Below, in pieces: positions 1-5,360 of a stretch of DNA of 5,360 bases. The stretch lies in assembly GCA_002377605.1 (NCBI GenBank), contig DFQD01000213.1, positions 2,340-7,699 on the forward strand, given 5' to 3'. The stretch is from Gammaproteobacteria bacterium UBA3498 (lineage in GTDB: Bacteria; Pseudomonadota; Gammaproteobacteria; Pseudomonadales; Pseudohongiellaceae). Under the pieces are notes generated by a model, which saw only the letters and a program-made list of their open reading frames with translations, was not told where the DNA came from and did not search any database. Every line of letters starts with the position of its first letter. Within the stretch, counting starts at the first letter, position 1. A program made the translations under genes and the position numbers.

Positions 1-60
1 AACTACAATGCCATTGTTGAGGCAGTAGTGATGGCTGGTGAAAATGGAGGTGTGGCATGA
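1..60 (+). CDS. Probable 2Fe-2S subunit of molybdenum hydroxylase, C-terminal tail only
   Basis: Frame 1 is open from the window edge to a TGA at 58-60 and encodes the last 19 residues of a protein whose start lies upstream. The visible NYNAIVEAV fits the C-terminal helix that directly follows the last cluster-binding CRCG motif in small 2Fe-2S subunits of xanthine dehydrogenase-type enzymes, where (G/N)Y..I..A(V/I) is usual. The cysteines themselves are outside the window. The stop overlaps the start of the catalytic-subunit gene (ATGA), as expected for subunits of one complex. In PaoABC-type enzymes this small subunit carries the Tat export signal, so whether the complex is periplasmic depends on sequence not shown here. 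The identification rests on a short motif plus context; the existence of a coding tail is firmer than its exact name. Confidence 0.7.
   Translation, partial: NYNAIVEAVVMAGENGGVA
46..50 (+). promoter_or_regulatory. Ribosome binding site GGAGG for the Mo subunit
   Basis: A perfect GGAGG lies 6 nt before the ATG at 57, inside the end of the upstream gene. It fixes the start of the catalytic subunit despite the overlap with the preceding stop codon and suggests translational coupling. Confidence 0.75.
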
Positions 61-2225
61 GCGAATTTACCAGAGAAGGATTAGAGCCACTTAGCACCAT
101 TGGGAACGATACACCTCGTATCGATGCCATCGAACGGGTTACCGGTCAGGCCAAGTATACCCGTGATTGGAAATTACCTGGCATGCTTTATGCCAAAGTT
201 TTGCGCAGCCCGCACCCTCATGCACGTATAGTCAGTATCGATACCAGTGCAGCAGAAGCCTTGCCTGGGGTGCAAACTGTAATTACTTACGAAAACGCAC
301 AAGTAGTTTGGGGGGCTGGGTCTGTTAATGGAGGCCGTCAGTACAACGATCCAACAAAAGATGCGACTATACACCGTCGCTACATATTCAATAATCCAGT
401 GCGCTTTGTTGGTGACTCCATCGCTGCAGTAGCAGCAACGGATAGACACATCGCCGAAGAAGCGCTTGGGCTGATTGAAGTTGAATATGAACAACTGCCA
501 TTCGTTTTAGAACCCGAAGAAGCATTAGAGGAAGGCGCTCCGCAGGTTTACGCAGAAGGAAATCTCTGTCCTGACTTCCGCGGTGAGTTTGCCCCTATGG
601 TGAGCAATATCGGTGATGTTGAAGCAGGATTCGAAGAAGCGGATCAAATTTTCGAAGAGCGGTATGAAACTGGTTTTATACATAATGCCCAGATGGAGCC
701 GCGCTGCTCACTTGCTCATTGGCAAGGCGACAAGTTGGTGCTCTATACACCTTCGCAAGGTATTTCCAATTGCAGACATGACACGGCAAGAGACCTTGGA
801 CTGGAAGATCATCAGGTTCAGATTATTGCAAAATACATGGGCGGCGGCTTTGGCAACAAAAACCAGAACCAAGATGCTGATCTCATAGCAGCTACTTTAT
901 CCCGACGCGCCGGTGTTCCAGTCATGCTCGAATATTCGCGTCGTGAAGACTGGTTAGGTGTTCATGGTCGGTGGCCTACTGTTCAGTATTACAAAGTCGG
1001 TGTCAAAGATGACGGTGAAGTAACCGCTATGCAGATGCGTGCCTATTCAGGCATGGGTCCCTATCGCAAAAATTCTGGTGGTATTAGCGGAATGGATGCC
1101 TACGGATGTGAAAATCGCTATCGAGAAATTCATCCGGTTTATACCAATCGAACAACTTCAGGCAATTTCCGAGCACCGTCCGATCCACATGGACACTACG
1201 GGGTAGAAAACATGATGGATGAGGTTGCCTATCAGCTCGACATGGATCCGGTTGAGTTTACTCTCAAAAATATGCGGCGACCCTCTGAGCAACAGCAATT
1301 TACTAATTACTCGTTAGAAGAAGTTATAAATGATGGAGCTCAAAGGTTTAACTGGCAGACAAGAAGAAAAGTAACTCCAGGTTCTGATGAAGGGCCAATT
1401 AAGCGTGGAGCTGGATTTTCATTCATGATGTTCCGAGCGGGAGTTGGAACTTCCAGTGCAATCGTGCGTGTGAATGCGAATGAAGAATACACACTCTATG
1501 TAGGTGTTACGGATATTGGTCCAGGCGCAAAAACCACCATGGGAATGATTGCAGCTGAAGCCCTAAGGGTACCTCTTTCTCAAGTTGAAGTAGTGTGGGG
1601 TGATACAGATCGCTGCCCTTATTCAGTAGGCGAATCTGGAAGTCGAACTACTATCATGACCGGTATTGCGGTAGTGGAAGCAGCAGAAGACTTGAAGGGT
1701 CAGATTGCCGATCGTGGTATGCCAACAGGAAGCGATGTTCTAATAGCTTCTGCCACTCCAACACCAACTACCGATGGCATGACTCGCCAGTGTTTCGGAG
1801 CGCACTTCGTTGAAGTTGAAGTCGATACACGGATTGGAAGCACTAAGATTCTGAAGTACACCACGGTGCATGAATCTGGACGAATCATTAACCCTAGTAC
1901 AGCTAGAGACCAAATTCGCGGCGCAACCATTCAAGGTATAGGTCAGGCGCTTTATGAAGATCTCTTATACGACCCACAAACTGGTCAGCCATTAACACCT
2001 GGCTATTACCGTGCCCGACATCTTACCCATAAAGACATTCCAGACATCGATGTGCATTTCATCGAGGTTGATGATGGATATGGACCATTCGGTGCGAAAA
2101 CTGCGGGTGAATCAGGGATCATTCTGGCTCCGGCAGCAGTAGCAAATGCAGTTGCAAATGCGATTGGCAAGCGCATGACATCTTTGCCCATAACCCGAGA
2201 TAAGATTCTGGGAGCGATGGCATGA
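57..2225 (+). CDS. Molybdopterin-binding catalytic subunit of a xanthine dehydrogenase / aldehyde oxidoreductase family hydroxylase (PaoC/YagR type)
   Basis: This is the large subunit that hydroxylates an aldehyde or heterocyclic substrate at a Mo centre, using water as the oxygen source. At 722 aa it is close to PaoC (about 730) and shorter than CoxL (about 800). Residues about 25-140 form the a/b hammerhead domain (VTGQAKYTRD, then LRSPHPHARI). The rest is the Mo-binding domain: TPSQG at 231-235 supplies the usual pterin-contacting Gln, GGGFGNK is at 262-268, the FRAP loop at 371-374, DIGPG at 486-490 and GESGSRTT at 525-532. AKTAGESG at 680-687 holds E685, the predicted catalytic glutamate. 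G369 replaces the Cys of the CO dehydrogenase CSFR loop, so a form I CO dehydrogenase is unlikely. No signal peptide is present; in relatives export is by the partner subunit. The stop overlaps the FAD gene start. The family is clear, the substrate unknown. Confidence 0.95.
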   Translation: MSEFTREGLEPLSTIGNDTPRIDAIERVTGQAKYTRDWKLPGMLYAKVLRSPHPHARIVSIDTSAAEALPGVQTVITYENAQVVWGAGSVNGGRQYNDPTKDATIHRRYIFNNPVRFVGDSIAAVAATDRHIAEEALGLIEVEYEQLPFVLEPEEALEEGAPQVYAEGNLCPDFRGEFAPMVSNIGDVEAGFEEADQIFEERYETGFIHNAQMEPRCSLAHWQGDKLVLYTPSQGISNCRHDTARDLGLEDHQVQIIAKYMGGGFGNKNQNQDADLIAATLSRRAGVPVMLEYSRREDWLGVHGRWPTVQYYKVGVKDDGEVTAMQMRAYSGMGPYRKNSGGISGMDAYGCENRYREIHPVYTNRTTSGNFRAPSDPHGHYGVENMMDEVAYQLDMDPVEFTLKNMRRPSEQQQFTNYSLEEVINDGAQRFNWQTRRKVTPGSDEGPIKRGAGFSFMMFRAGVGTSSAIVRVNANEEYTLYVGVTDIGPGAKTTMGMIAAEALRVPLSQVEVVWGDTDRCPYSVGESGSRTTIMTGIAVVEAAEDLKGQIADRGMPTGSDVLIASATPTPTTDGMTRQCFGAHFVEVEVDTRIGSTKILKYTTVHESGRIINPSTARDQIRGATIQGIGQALYEDLLYDPQTGQPLTPGYYRARHLTHKDIPDIDVHFIEVDDGYGPFGAKTAGESGIILAPAAVANAVANAIGKRMTSLPITRDKILGAMA
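2210..2214 (+). promoter_or_regulatory. Ribosome binding site GGGAG for the FAD subunit
   Basis: GGGAG lies 7 nt before the ATG at 2222, inside the last codons of the Mo-subunit gene. It supports the start that overlaps the preceding TGA. Confidence 0.65.
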
Positions 2226-3208
2226 AAGCACTGACTAATGTGAATGCGTCAAGTTTCAATGAAGCAGCCGCTGCGGCGCAAGCAGCGCGTCAACAAGGGC
2301 AGGCTGTTGCTTTTTCTGGGGGAGGCACTGATCTCCTGCAACAGATTAAAGATGGTACTGATCCCGCTGATGTCGTAATTAATCTTCGTTCCGTAGCCGA
2401 TGGCCGTGCTATCGGAGCCGATGGTGCTGGTATTGCAATTGGTGGTTTAGTTACCTTAACTGAGTTAGCGGAAGATCCATTGGTACTCTCCGGCTTATCA
2501 GCAATTGCCGAGGCGGCAGGCTCAGTTGGTACTCCTCAGATTCGCAATGTGGGAACACTTGCTGGAAACATTACTCAACGTCCCTGGTGTTGGTATTACC
2601 GCAATGGTTTTAATTGTTTTAAAGCAGGCGGCAATGAATGTTTCTCTGTGAATGGGGAGAATGGGCAACATGCGATTTATGGCGGCGGCCCTTCTTATAT
2701 CGTGCATCCTTCCGATGTTGCTCCAGCTTTGGTTGCTTTCGATGCTGTATTCCAGGTCACAGGACCTAATGGAGACAGAGAAGTTTCTGCAGAAGATTTC
2801 TTTGTCTTACCTATTACTAATCCTGAGCGAGAAAATTCACTGGCGGAGAACGAGCTTCTTACCGGTGTGCGTATTCCAAATGTTTCATCGAACACTGTGA
2901 GCACTTACCACAAGATCATGGACCGTGAAGCTTGGACTCACGCAGAAGTAGGCGTCGCCGCGGTAATTCAACGTGATGGTAATGAAGTTCAGAATGCCAA
3001 AATTGTGCTTGCAGGTGTTGCACCCATTCCATGGCGAATTCAAGCGATAGAAGACTTCCTTGCTGGTGAACAGATCAGTGAGGCGGTCGCAAGGGAAGCT
3101 GGCGAGATTGGTATTCAGGATGCCCAGCCACTTTCAAATAACGCGCATAAGTTGCCGATGATTTCGTCAGCAATCGAACGCGCAATTTTGAATTTAGCCG
3201 CTGGCTAA
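2222..3208 (+). CDS. FAD-binding subunit of the molybdenum hydroxylase with a Cys-rich insertion (PaoB/YagS type)
   Basis: This 328-aa medium subunit passes electrons from the iron-sulfur clusters to FAD. The two flavin-binding stretches of the family are present: AFSGGGTDLL at 30-39 and TPQIRNVGTLAGNI at 104-117. The C-terminal part, from about residue 225, fits the CO dehydrogenase flavoprotein C-terminal domain (EVGVAAVIQ, then ILVAG-like IVLAGVAPIPWR). Between them, residues 119-165 form the insertion of PaoB and 4-hydroxybenzoyl-CoA reductase beta subunits, which holds an extra 4Fe-4S cluster: QRPWCWYYR, FNCF, NECF and HAIYGGGPSYIVHPSD. Cysteines C123, C132 and C140 are present, but the fourth position, Cys in the PaoB relatives I recall (GPCx), is S158 here (codon TCT at 2693-2695). 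Cluster binding is therefore likely but not certain. The length is normal and the gene overlaps the Mo-subunit gene by 4 nt. Confidence 0.94.
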   Translation: MKALTNVNASSFNEAAAAAQAARQQGQAVAFSGGGTDLLQQIKDGTDPADVVINLRSVADGRAIGADGAGIAIGGLVTLTELAEDPLVLSGLSAIAEAAGSVGTPQIRNVGTLAGNITQRPWCWYYRNGFNCFKAGGNECFSVNGENGQHAIYGGGPSYIVHPSDVAPALVAFDAVFQVTGPNGDREVSAEDFFVLPITNPERENSLAENELLTGVRIPNVSSNTVSTYHKIMDREAWTHAEVGVAAVIQRDGNEVQNAKIVLAGVAPIPWRIQAIEDFLAGEQISEAVAREAGEIGIQDAQPLSNNAHKLPMISSAIERAILNLAAG

Positions 3209-3221
3209 TAGCGCTAGATCG

Positions 3222-3581
3222 ATGCAGCGACGTGATTTTTTATTGTTGCGAGCAGAGGGCAGCGAACGCGTCGCTGAATTATCCTGTGAAAAGCTTTTTA
3301 TACATTATCAGGACTTGAATGCAGGATTTCAGCAAGGCAATCAGGAAGAGGGTTTAGCGGAAGACGCAGATTGGTGGGCGGGTGAACCAAACTTGCACAT
3401 TAACAGCATTGATCCGGATTCTTTTTTTAGCAGTGTTTTGGAAGATTTGAAAGAAGTTAACACGATTCATGTTCAAGACATGGAATGGCTCGTCCAGGGG
3501 GAATTTAGGGTACGAGTCGAAACTTTACTAATCGCATTTAAGGCACGGGGCGGTGAAGTACAGTTCGCGGCAGCAAGTTGA
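3222..3581 (+). CDS. Uncharacterised 119-aa protein, possible accessory gene of the hydroxylase operon
   Basis: I cannot name this protein. It starts 13 nt after the FAD-subunit stop, in the same direction, so it is very likely co-transcribed. It is acidic in the middle, with no membrane segment and a single Cys (C22). It opens with MQRRDFLLLR, which looks like a twin-arginine motif, but charged residues follow instead of a hydrophobic core, so a cytoplasmic location is more likely. Distinct stretches are VAELSCEKLFIHYQD at 17-31, WWAGEP at 51-56 and a C-terminal part with EDLKEVNTIHVQDMEWL at 74-90 followed by LLIAFKARGGEVQF at 102-115. That last alternation of beta strand and amphipathic helix ending in ARGGxV loosely recalls STAS-like folds; this is speculative. 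No good Shine-Dalgarno precedes the ATG, so its translation may depend on coupling. Codon choice looks like that of its neighbours. Confidence 0.75.
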   Translation: MQRRDFLLLRAEGSERVAELSCEKLFIHYQDLNAGFQQGNQEEGLAEDADWWAGEPNLHINSIDPDSFFSSVLEDLKEVNTIHVQDMEWLVQGEFRVRVETLLIAFKARGGEVQFAAAS

Positions 3582-3617
3582 ATTTCTACGAGACAACAAA
3601 AATAAGAACAGATACGC

Positions 3618-3621
3618 GAGG
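3618..3621 (+). promoter_or_regulatory. Ribosome binding site GAGG that decides the lipoprotein start
   Basis: GAGG lies 10 nt before the ATG at 3632. It favours this start over the in-frame TTG at 3578, which would add 18 mostly polar residues ahead of the signal peptide. Confidence 0.5.
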
Positions 3622-3631
3622 CAATCAAAAA

Positions 3632-4033
3632 ATGAGCAGTAAACTTACCAACAAATCTATAAGACTGTTCTTTATAGTAAGTTCGTCTTTGCTTCTATTG
3701 TTTGCTTGCGGAAACGAATCTACGTCAACTCAATCCGGTTCGGCGCCAGTAGCTGTAGCGAGTAATGTGTCAGAATCTGACTTAGCAATAGATGCCAACA
3801 TCAAAGCACAGGTTGAAACTGCTTTAGCTAACGCTTCCGATCTTCCCGAAAGCTTTACCGTAGCGGTTACCGAAGGCGTGGTGCTTATTTCCGGTTCGGT
3901 TGTTTGTGAAAACTGCGGCGGTATGCGTACCCCTGGCAATATTGGAACAATCCAGCAAAGCCTAGGTGGTGTAGTGCGGGCGGTGCCCGGTGTAATGCGA
4001 GTAAATTTCGACCTTTCTTATGGCCCCGATTAA
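3632..4033 (+). CDS. BON-domain lipoprotein with a CxxC motif
   Basis: The 133-aa product starts with a classic lipoprotein signal: a basic n-region (MSSKLTNKSIR), a hydrophobic core at 12-25 and a lipobox LFAC with C26 as the lipidated residue. The residue after Cys is Gly, not Asp, so sorting to the outer membrane is expected under the Lol rule. A low-complexity Ser/Thr/Ala linker runs to about residue 48. Residues 50-130 fit one BON domain: a helix (DANIKAQVETALA), the GVVLISGSV strand pair at 82-90, then a helix ending in AVPGVMRV at 117-124. BON domains are known in periplasmic or envelope proteins such as OsmY. Unusually, CENCGG (C92, C95) sits in the loop after the central strands and could form a disulfide or bind metal. 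An in-frame TTG at 3578 overlapping the previous stop is a less likely start. A link to the hydroxylase is suggested only by position. Confidence 0.85.
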   Translation: MSSKLTNKSIRLFFIVSSSLLLLFACGNESTSTQSGSAPVAVASNVSESDLAIDANIKAQVETALANASDLPESFTVAVTEGVVLISGSVVCENCGGMRTPGNIGTIQQSLGGVVRAVPGVMRVNFDLSYGPD

Positions 4034-4060
4034 TTAAAAAGCTCAATAATTGGCTGCCTC

Positions 4061-4738
4061 ATGAAGTTTGCAGATATTCGAGCGCGCGCAGAAAAGCGCA
4101 AGGGATCTGCTGCCCTTAAAAAGCTCCTACCAAAAGTTTCCTCTAAAAAACAACTAGAGGCACTTGGCAATGATCGCTACCTAGCGATGATGACAAAAGT
4201 GATCAATCAGGCCGGATTCAGTTGGAAAGTAGTTGAGAATAAGTGGCCGGAGTTTGAAGAAGCATTTTTTAAATTTGATCCCAACAAACTTGGCTTGCTT
4301 TCACCGGAACAATGGGAGGCATATTGTTCTGACAGGCGAGTGGTACGTAACTGGCAGAAAATAAAAGCACTTAAAGAAAACATTTTCTTCGTTCAGGAAG
4401 TTGTCCGTAAACATGGCAGCTTCGGCAAGTTCATGGCGCAGTGGCCAAGCTCTGACCAGATTGGATTGATGGAATATCTGAAGAAGCACGGTAATCGCCT
4501 TGGCGGAAATTCTGCTATGTATTTTTTTCGCCGGGTTGGCAAAGACGGATTTGTTCTTTCAAGGGATGTGGTTGTGACACTCAAGTCAACCGGACTCGAC
4601 ATAGCAGAACGGCCTTCAACAAAAAGGGATTTGAAAAAAGTTCAGGTTCAATTCAATGCCTGGCATGAAGAAACAAAATTACCATTCAGTCACTTAAGTC
4701 GAATTGCCGCCTGTTCGGTAGGAGAAAATTTTCTTTAA
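4061..4738 (+). CDS. DNA-3-methyladenine glycosylase I (Tag)-like protein, divergent
   Basis: The 225-aa protein belongs by sequence pattern to the Tag family (COG2818 type), base-excision repair enzymes with a helix-hairpin-helix fold that remove alkylated adenine. QAGFSW at 50-55 matches QAGLSW of E. coli Tag, the following WPEFEEAFFKFDP at 62-74 matches its FHQFDP region, and VVRNWQKIKAL at 93-103 matches IIRHRGKIQAI. RLGGNSAMYFFRRVG at 146-160 is the probable hairpin. Three features differ from E. coli Tag: the N-terminal Cys/His and C-terminal HxxxC zinc ligands are missing, the Glu before QAG (E38 in Tag) is replaced by V48, and LSRDV at 166-170 puts D169 near the catalytic Asp position of the wider HhH-GPD superfamily. 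The C-terminus (FNAWHEETKLPFSHLSRI) lies beyond Tag's usual end. The ATG at 4061 has no clear Shine-Dalgarno, but MKFADIRARAEKRKG resembles the N-terminus of this subfamily as I recall it. Activity is inferred, not proven. Confidence 0.85.
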   Translation: MKFADIRARAEKRKGSAALKKLLPKVSSKKQLEALGNDRYLAMMTKVINQAGFSWKVVENKWPEFEEAFFKFDPNKLGLLSPEQWEAYCSDRRVVRNWQKIKALKENIFFVQEVVRKHGSFGKFMAQWPSSDQIGLMEYLKKHGNRLGGNSAMYFFRRVGKDGFVLSRDVVVTLKSTGLDIAERPSTKRDLKKVQVQFNAWHEETKLPFSHLSRIAACSVGENFL

Positions 4739-4758
4739 GTATTGAAAGTAACATATTC

Positions 4759-5295
4759 ATGTACACAAAGGCTCTCGCAAAATTAGACAAGACTGATTCT
4801 ATTTACAAGCAAGTAGTAATTCTCACGTTACTATCTTTATTAGCAACGTCTCTGATCTTCGGTATTACCTATATCCTTGATCCTTCAATTCTTGCCAACG
4901 CCAATGGCTCGGAAAGTTTCGACGCGGCGCCATGGATAGTTGGTATATTTATTGGCCCACCAATTGAAACTTTTCTCTTTCAGACTCTCTTACTCCTTAC
5001 GGTAAAGCGACTTACTGAGATGAGCGGGCAGACTGATAACTGGTTTCCTGCTTTTCTAACAACATCGATTGTTTTTGCCACCGCGCACGGTATCACTGAA
5101 AGTTCCTTTTACTTGGGGTTTACAAATACAATAAACAGGATTCCGCTTTCCATTGCTCTCGCACTTCTGGCTATTTCTCATCGCACTAAAGAGAATGGCA
5201 TGCCATTTGTCGCTGTTACCTTTACTCATGCTTTCTACAATCTGATGATATTTGTAGTAGTGATAGGATTGAATTTTGTGCAGTTAAACCTATGA
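4759..5295 (+). CDS. CPBP family (CAAX protease / Abi) intramembrane protein
   Basis: The 178-aa product is very hydrophobic, with likely membrane segments near 18-40, 58-81, 98-116, 127-140 and 148-172. It carries the three motifs of CPBP glutamic-type intramembrane proteases in order: GPPIETFLFQ at 66-75 (motif 1), FATAHG at 106-111 (motif 2, FxxxH, H110) and FTHAFYN at 155-161 (motif 3, HxxxN, H157 and N161). Motif 1 is altered: the usual EExxxR reads ETFLFQ, so the second Glu is T71 and the Arg is Q75, while E70 remains. It may be a variant protease or a non-catalytic relative. Members process membrane proteins or prenylated peptides, and in some bacteria relate to bacteriocin immunity; no partner is visible here. 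GAAAG-like GAAAG at 4744-4748 gives a modest ribosome site 10 nt before the ATG. The gene follows the Tag-like gene by 20 nt, so co-transcription is plausible. Confidence 0.85.
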   Translation: MYTKALAKLDKTDSIYKQVVILTLLSLLATSLIFGITYILDPSILANANGSESFDAAPWIVGIFIGPPIETFLFQTLLLLTVKRLTEMSGQTDNWFPAFLTTSIVFATAHGITESSFYLGFTNTINRIPLSIALALLAISHRTKENGMPFVAVTFTHAFYNLMIFVVVIGLNFVQLNL

Positions 5296-5360
5296 TCTTC
5301 TATGTTAGTTAAGAGAGGCTGGATTTGTTTATATCTTTTTGCACTTTATTACAAACAAGC
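5296..5360 (+). other. Downstream tail with a weak candidate start of another reading frame
   Basis: These 65 A+T-rich bases follow the CPBP gene. An ATG at 5302 opens a frame that stays open to the window edge (MLVKRGWICLYLFALYYKQ), which could be the start of a small hydrophobic protein, but no Shine-Dalgarno precedes it and 19 codons are too few to judge. No hairpin followed by a T-run is seen, so no terminator can be placed here. Confidence 0.2.

Noticed and set aside
174..494. Minus-strand open frames inside the Mo and FAD genes, and shifted plus frames such as 613-888 and 2652-2900
   Set aside because: They lie fully within genes with strong family motifs, have no ribosome sites of note and give no recognisable protein.
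1155..1200. CO dehydrogenase (CoxL) identity for the Mo subunit
   Set aside because: The CSFR active-site loop is absent (GNFR here), and the FAD subunit has a PaoB-type Cys insertion not found in CoxM.
3209..3216. Palindrome TAGCGCTA between the FAD gene and the 119-aa gene
   Set aside because: It is only 8 bases, with no extended arms or T-run; likely chance rather than an operator or terminator.
3222..3251. Twin-arginine (Tat) signal in the 119-aa protein (MQRRDFLLLR)
   Set aside because: No hydrophobic core follows; charged residues (AEGSERVAE) come at once, and there is no cleavage-site pattern.
3578..3631. TTG start at 3578 for the lipoprotein, overlapping the previous stop as TTGA
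   Set aside because: It would add 18 polar residues before the signal peptide, while the ATG at 3632 has a GAGG site and a normal lipoprotein n-region.
4034..4060. Terminator or promoter in the 27-nt gap before the Tag-like gene
   Set aside because: The gap is A+T-rich with only a weak AATTA/TAATT inverted match, no GC stem and no convincing -35/-10 pair.
5311..5360. Tail of a convergent minus-strand gene entering from the right edge
   Set aside because: One minus frame is open for about 16 codons before a stop, but this is too short and shows no recognisable motif.

Overview
The window is one run of plus-strand genes from a Gram-negative bacterium, probably a proteobacterium. The lineage is inferred from a BON-domain lipoprotein with a signal peptide and lipobox, a proteobacterial-type Tag-like glycosylase and moderate G+C (by eye somewhat under 50%). 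Genus cannot be told from the sequence. No tRNA, rRNA, CRISPR array, transposon or clear terminator is visible. Coding density is very high and the longest gene-free stretch is under 70 bases.

Bases 1-3208 hold most of a three-subunit molybdenum hydroxylase of the xanthine dehydrogenase / aldehyde oxidoreductase superfamily, close to the periplasmic aldehyde oxidase PaoABC (YagTSR) type. The order is the C-terminal tail of a probable 2Fe-2S subunit, then the molybdopterin-binding catalytic subunit (722 aa), then the FAD subunit (328 aa), which carries the Cys-rich insertion that holds a 4Fe-4S cluster in PaoB-type subunits. The genes overlap by ATGA junctions and are surely co-transcribed. 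Electrons would flow from Mo through the 2Fe-2S clusters to FAD. The substrate cannot be read from the sequence; an aldehyde or N-heterocycle is likely, and CO is unlikely because the active-site Cys of CO dehydrogenase is absent.

Bases 3222-4033 hold two small genes in the same orientation: a 119-aa protein I cannot name, starting 13 nt after the FAD gene, and a 133-aa BON-domain lipoprotein with an embedded CxxC motif. Their closeness suggests an accessory role or shared expression, but nothing in the sequence proves it.

Bases 4061-5295 hold two genes that look unrelated to the hydroxylase: a divergent DNA-3-methyladenine glycosylase I (Tag)-like protein and a small CPBP (CAAX protease/Abi) family membrane protein. 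The last 65 bases contain only a weak candidate start of another reading frame.

I see no clear new multi-gene system. The points most worth checking are the unnamed 119-aa protein, the Cys-to-Ser change in the 4Fe-4S motif of the FAD subunit, the CxxC in the BON lipoprotein, and the altered catalytic motifs of the Tag-like and CPBP proteins.
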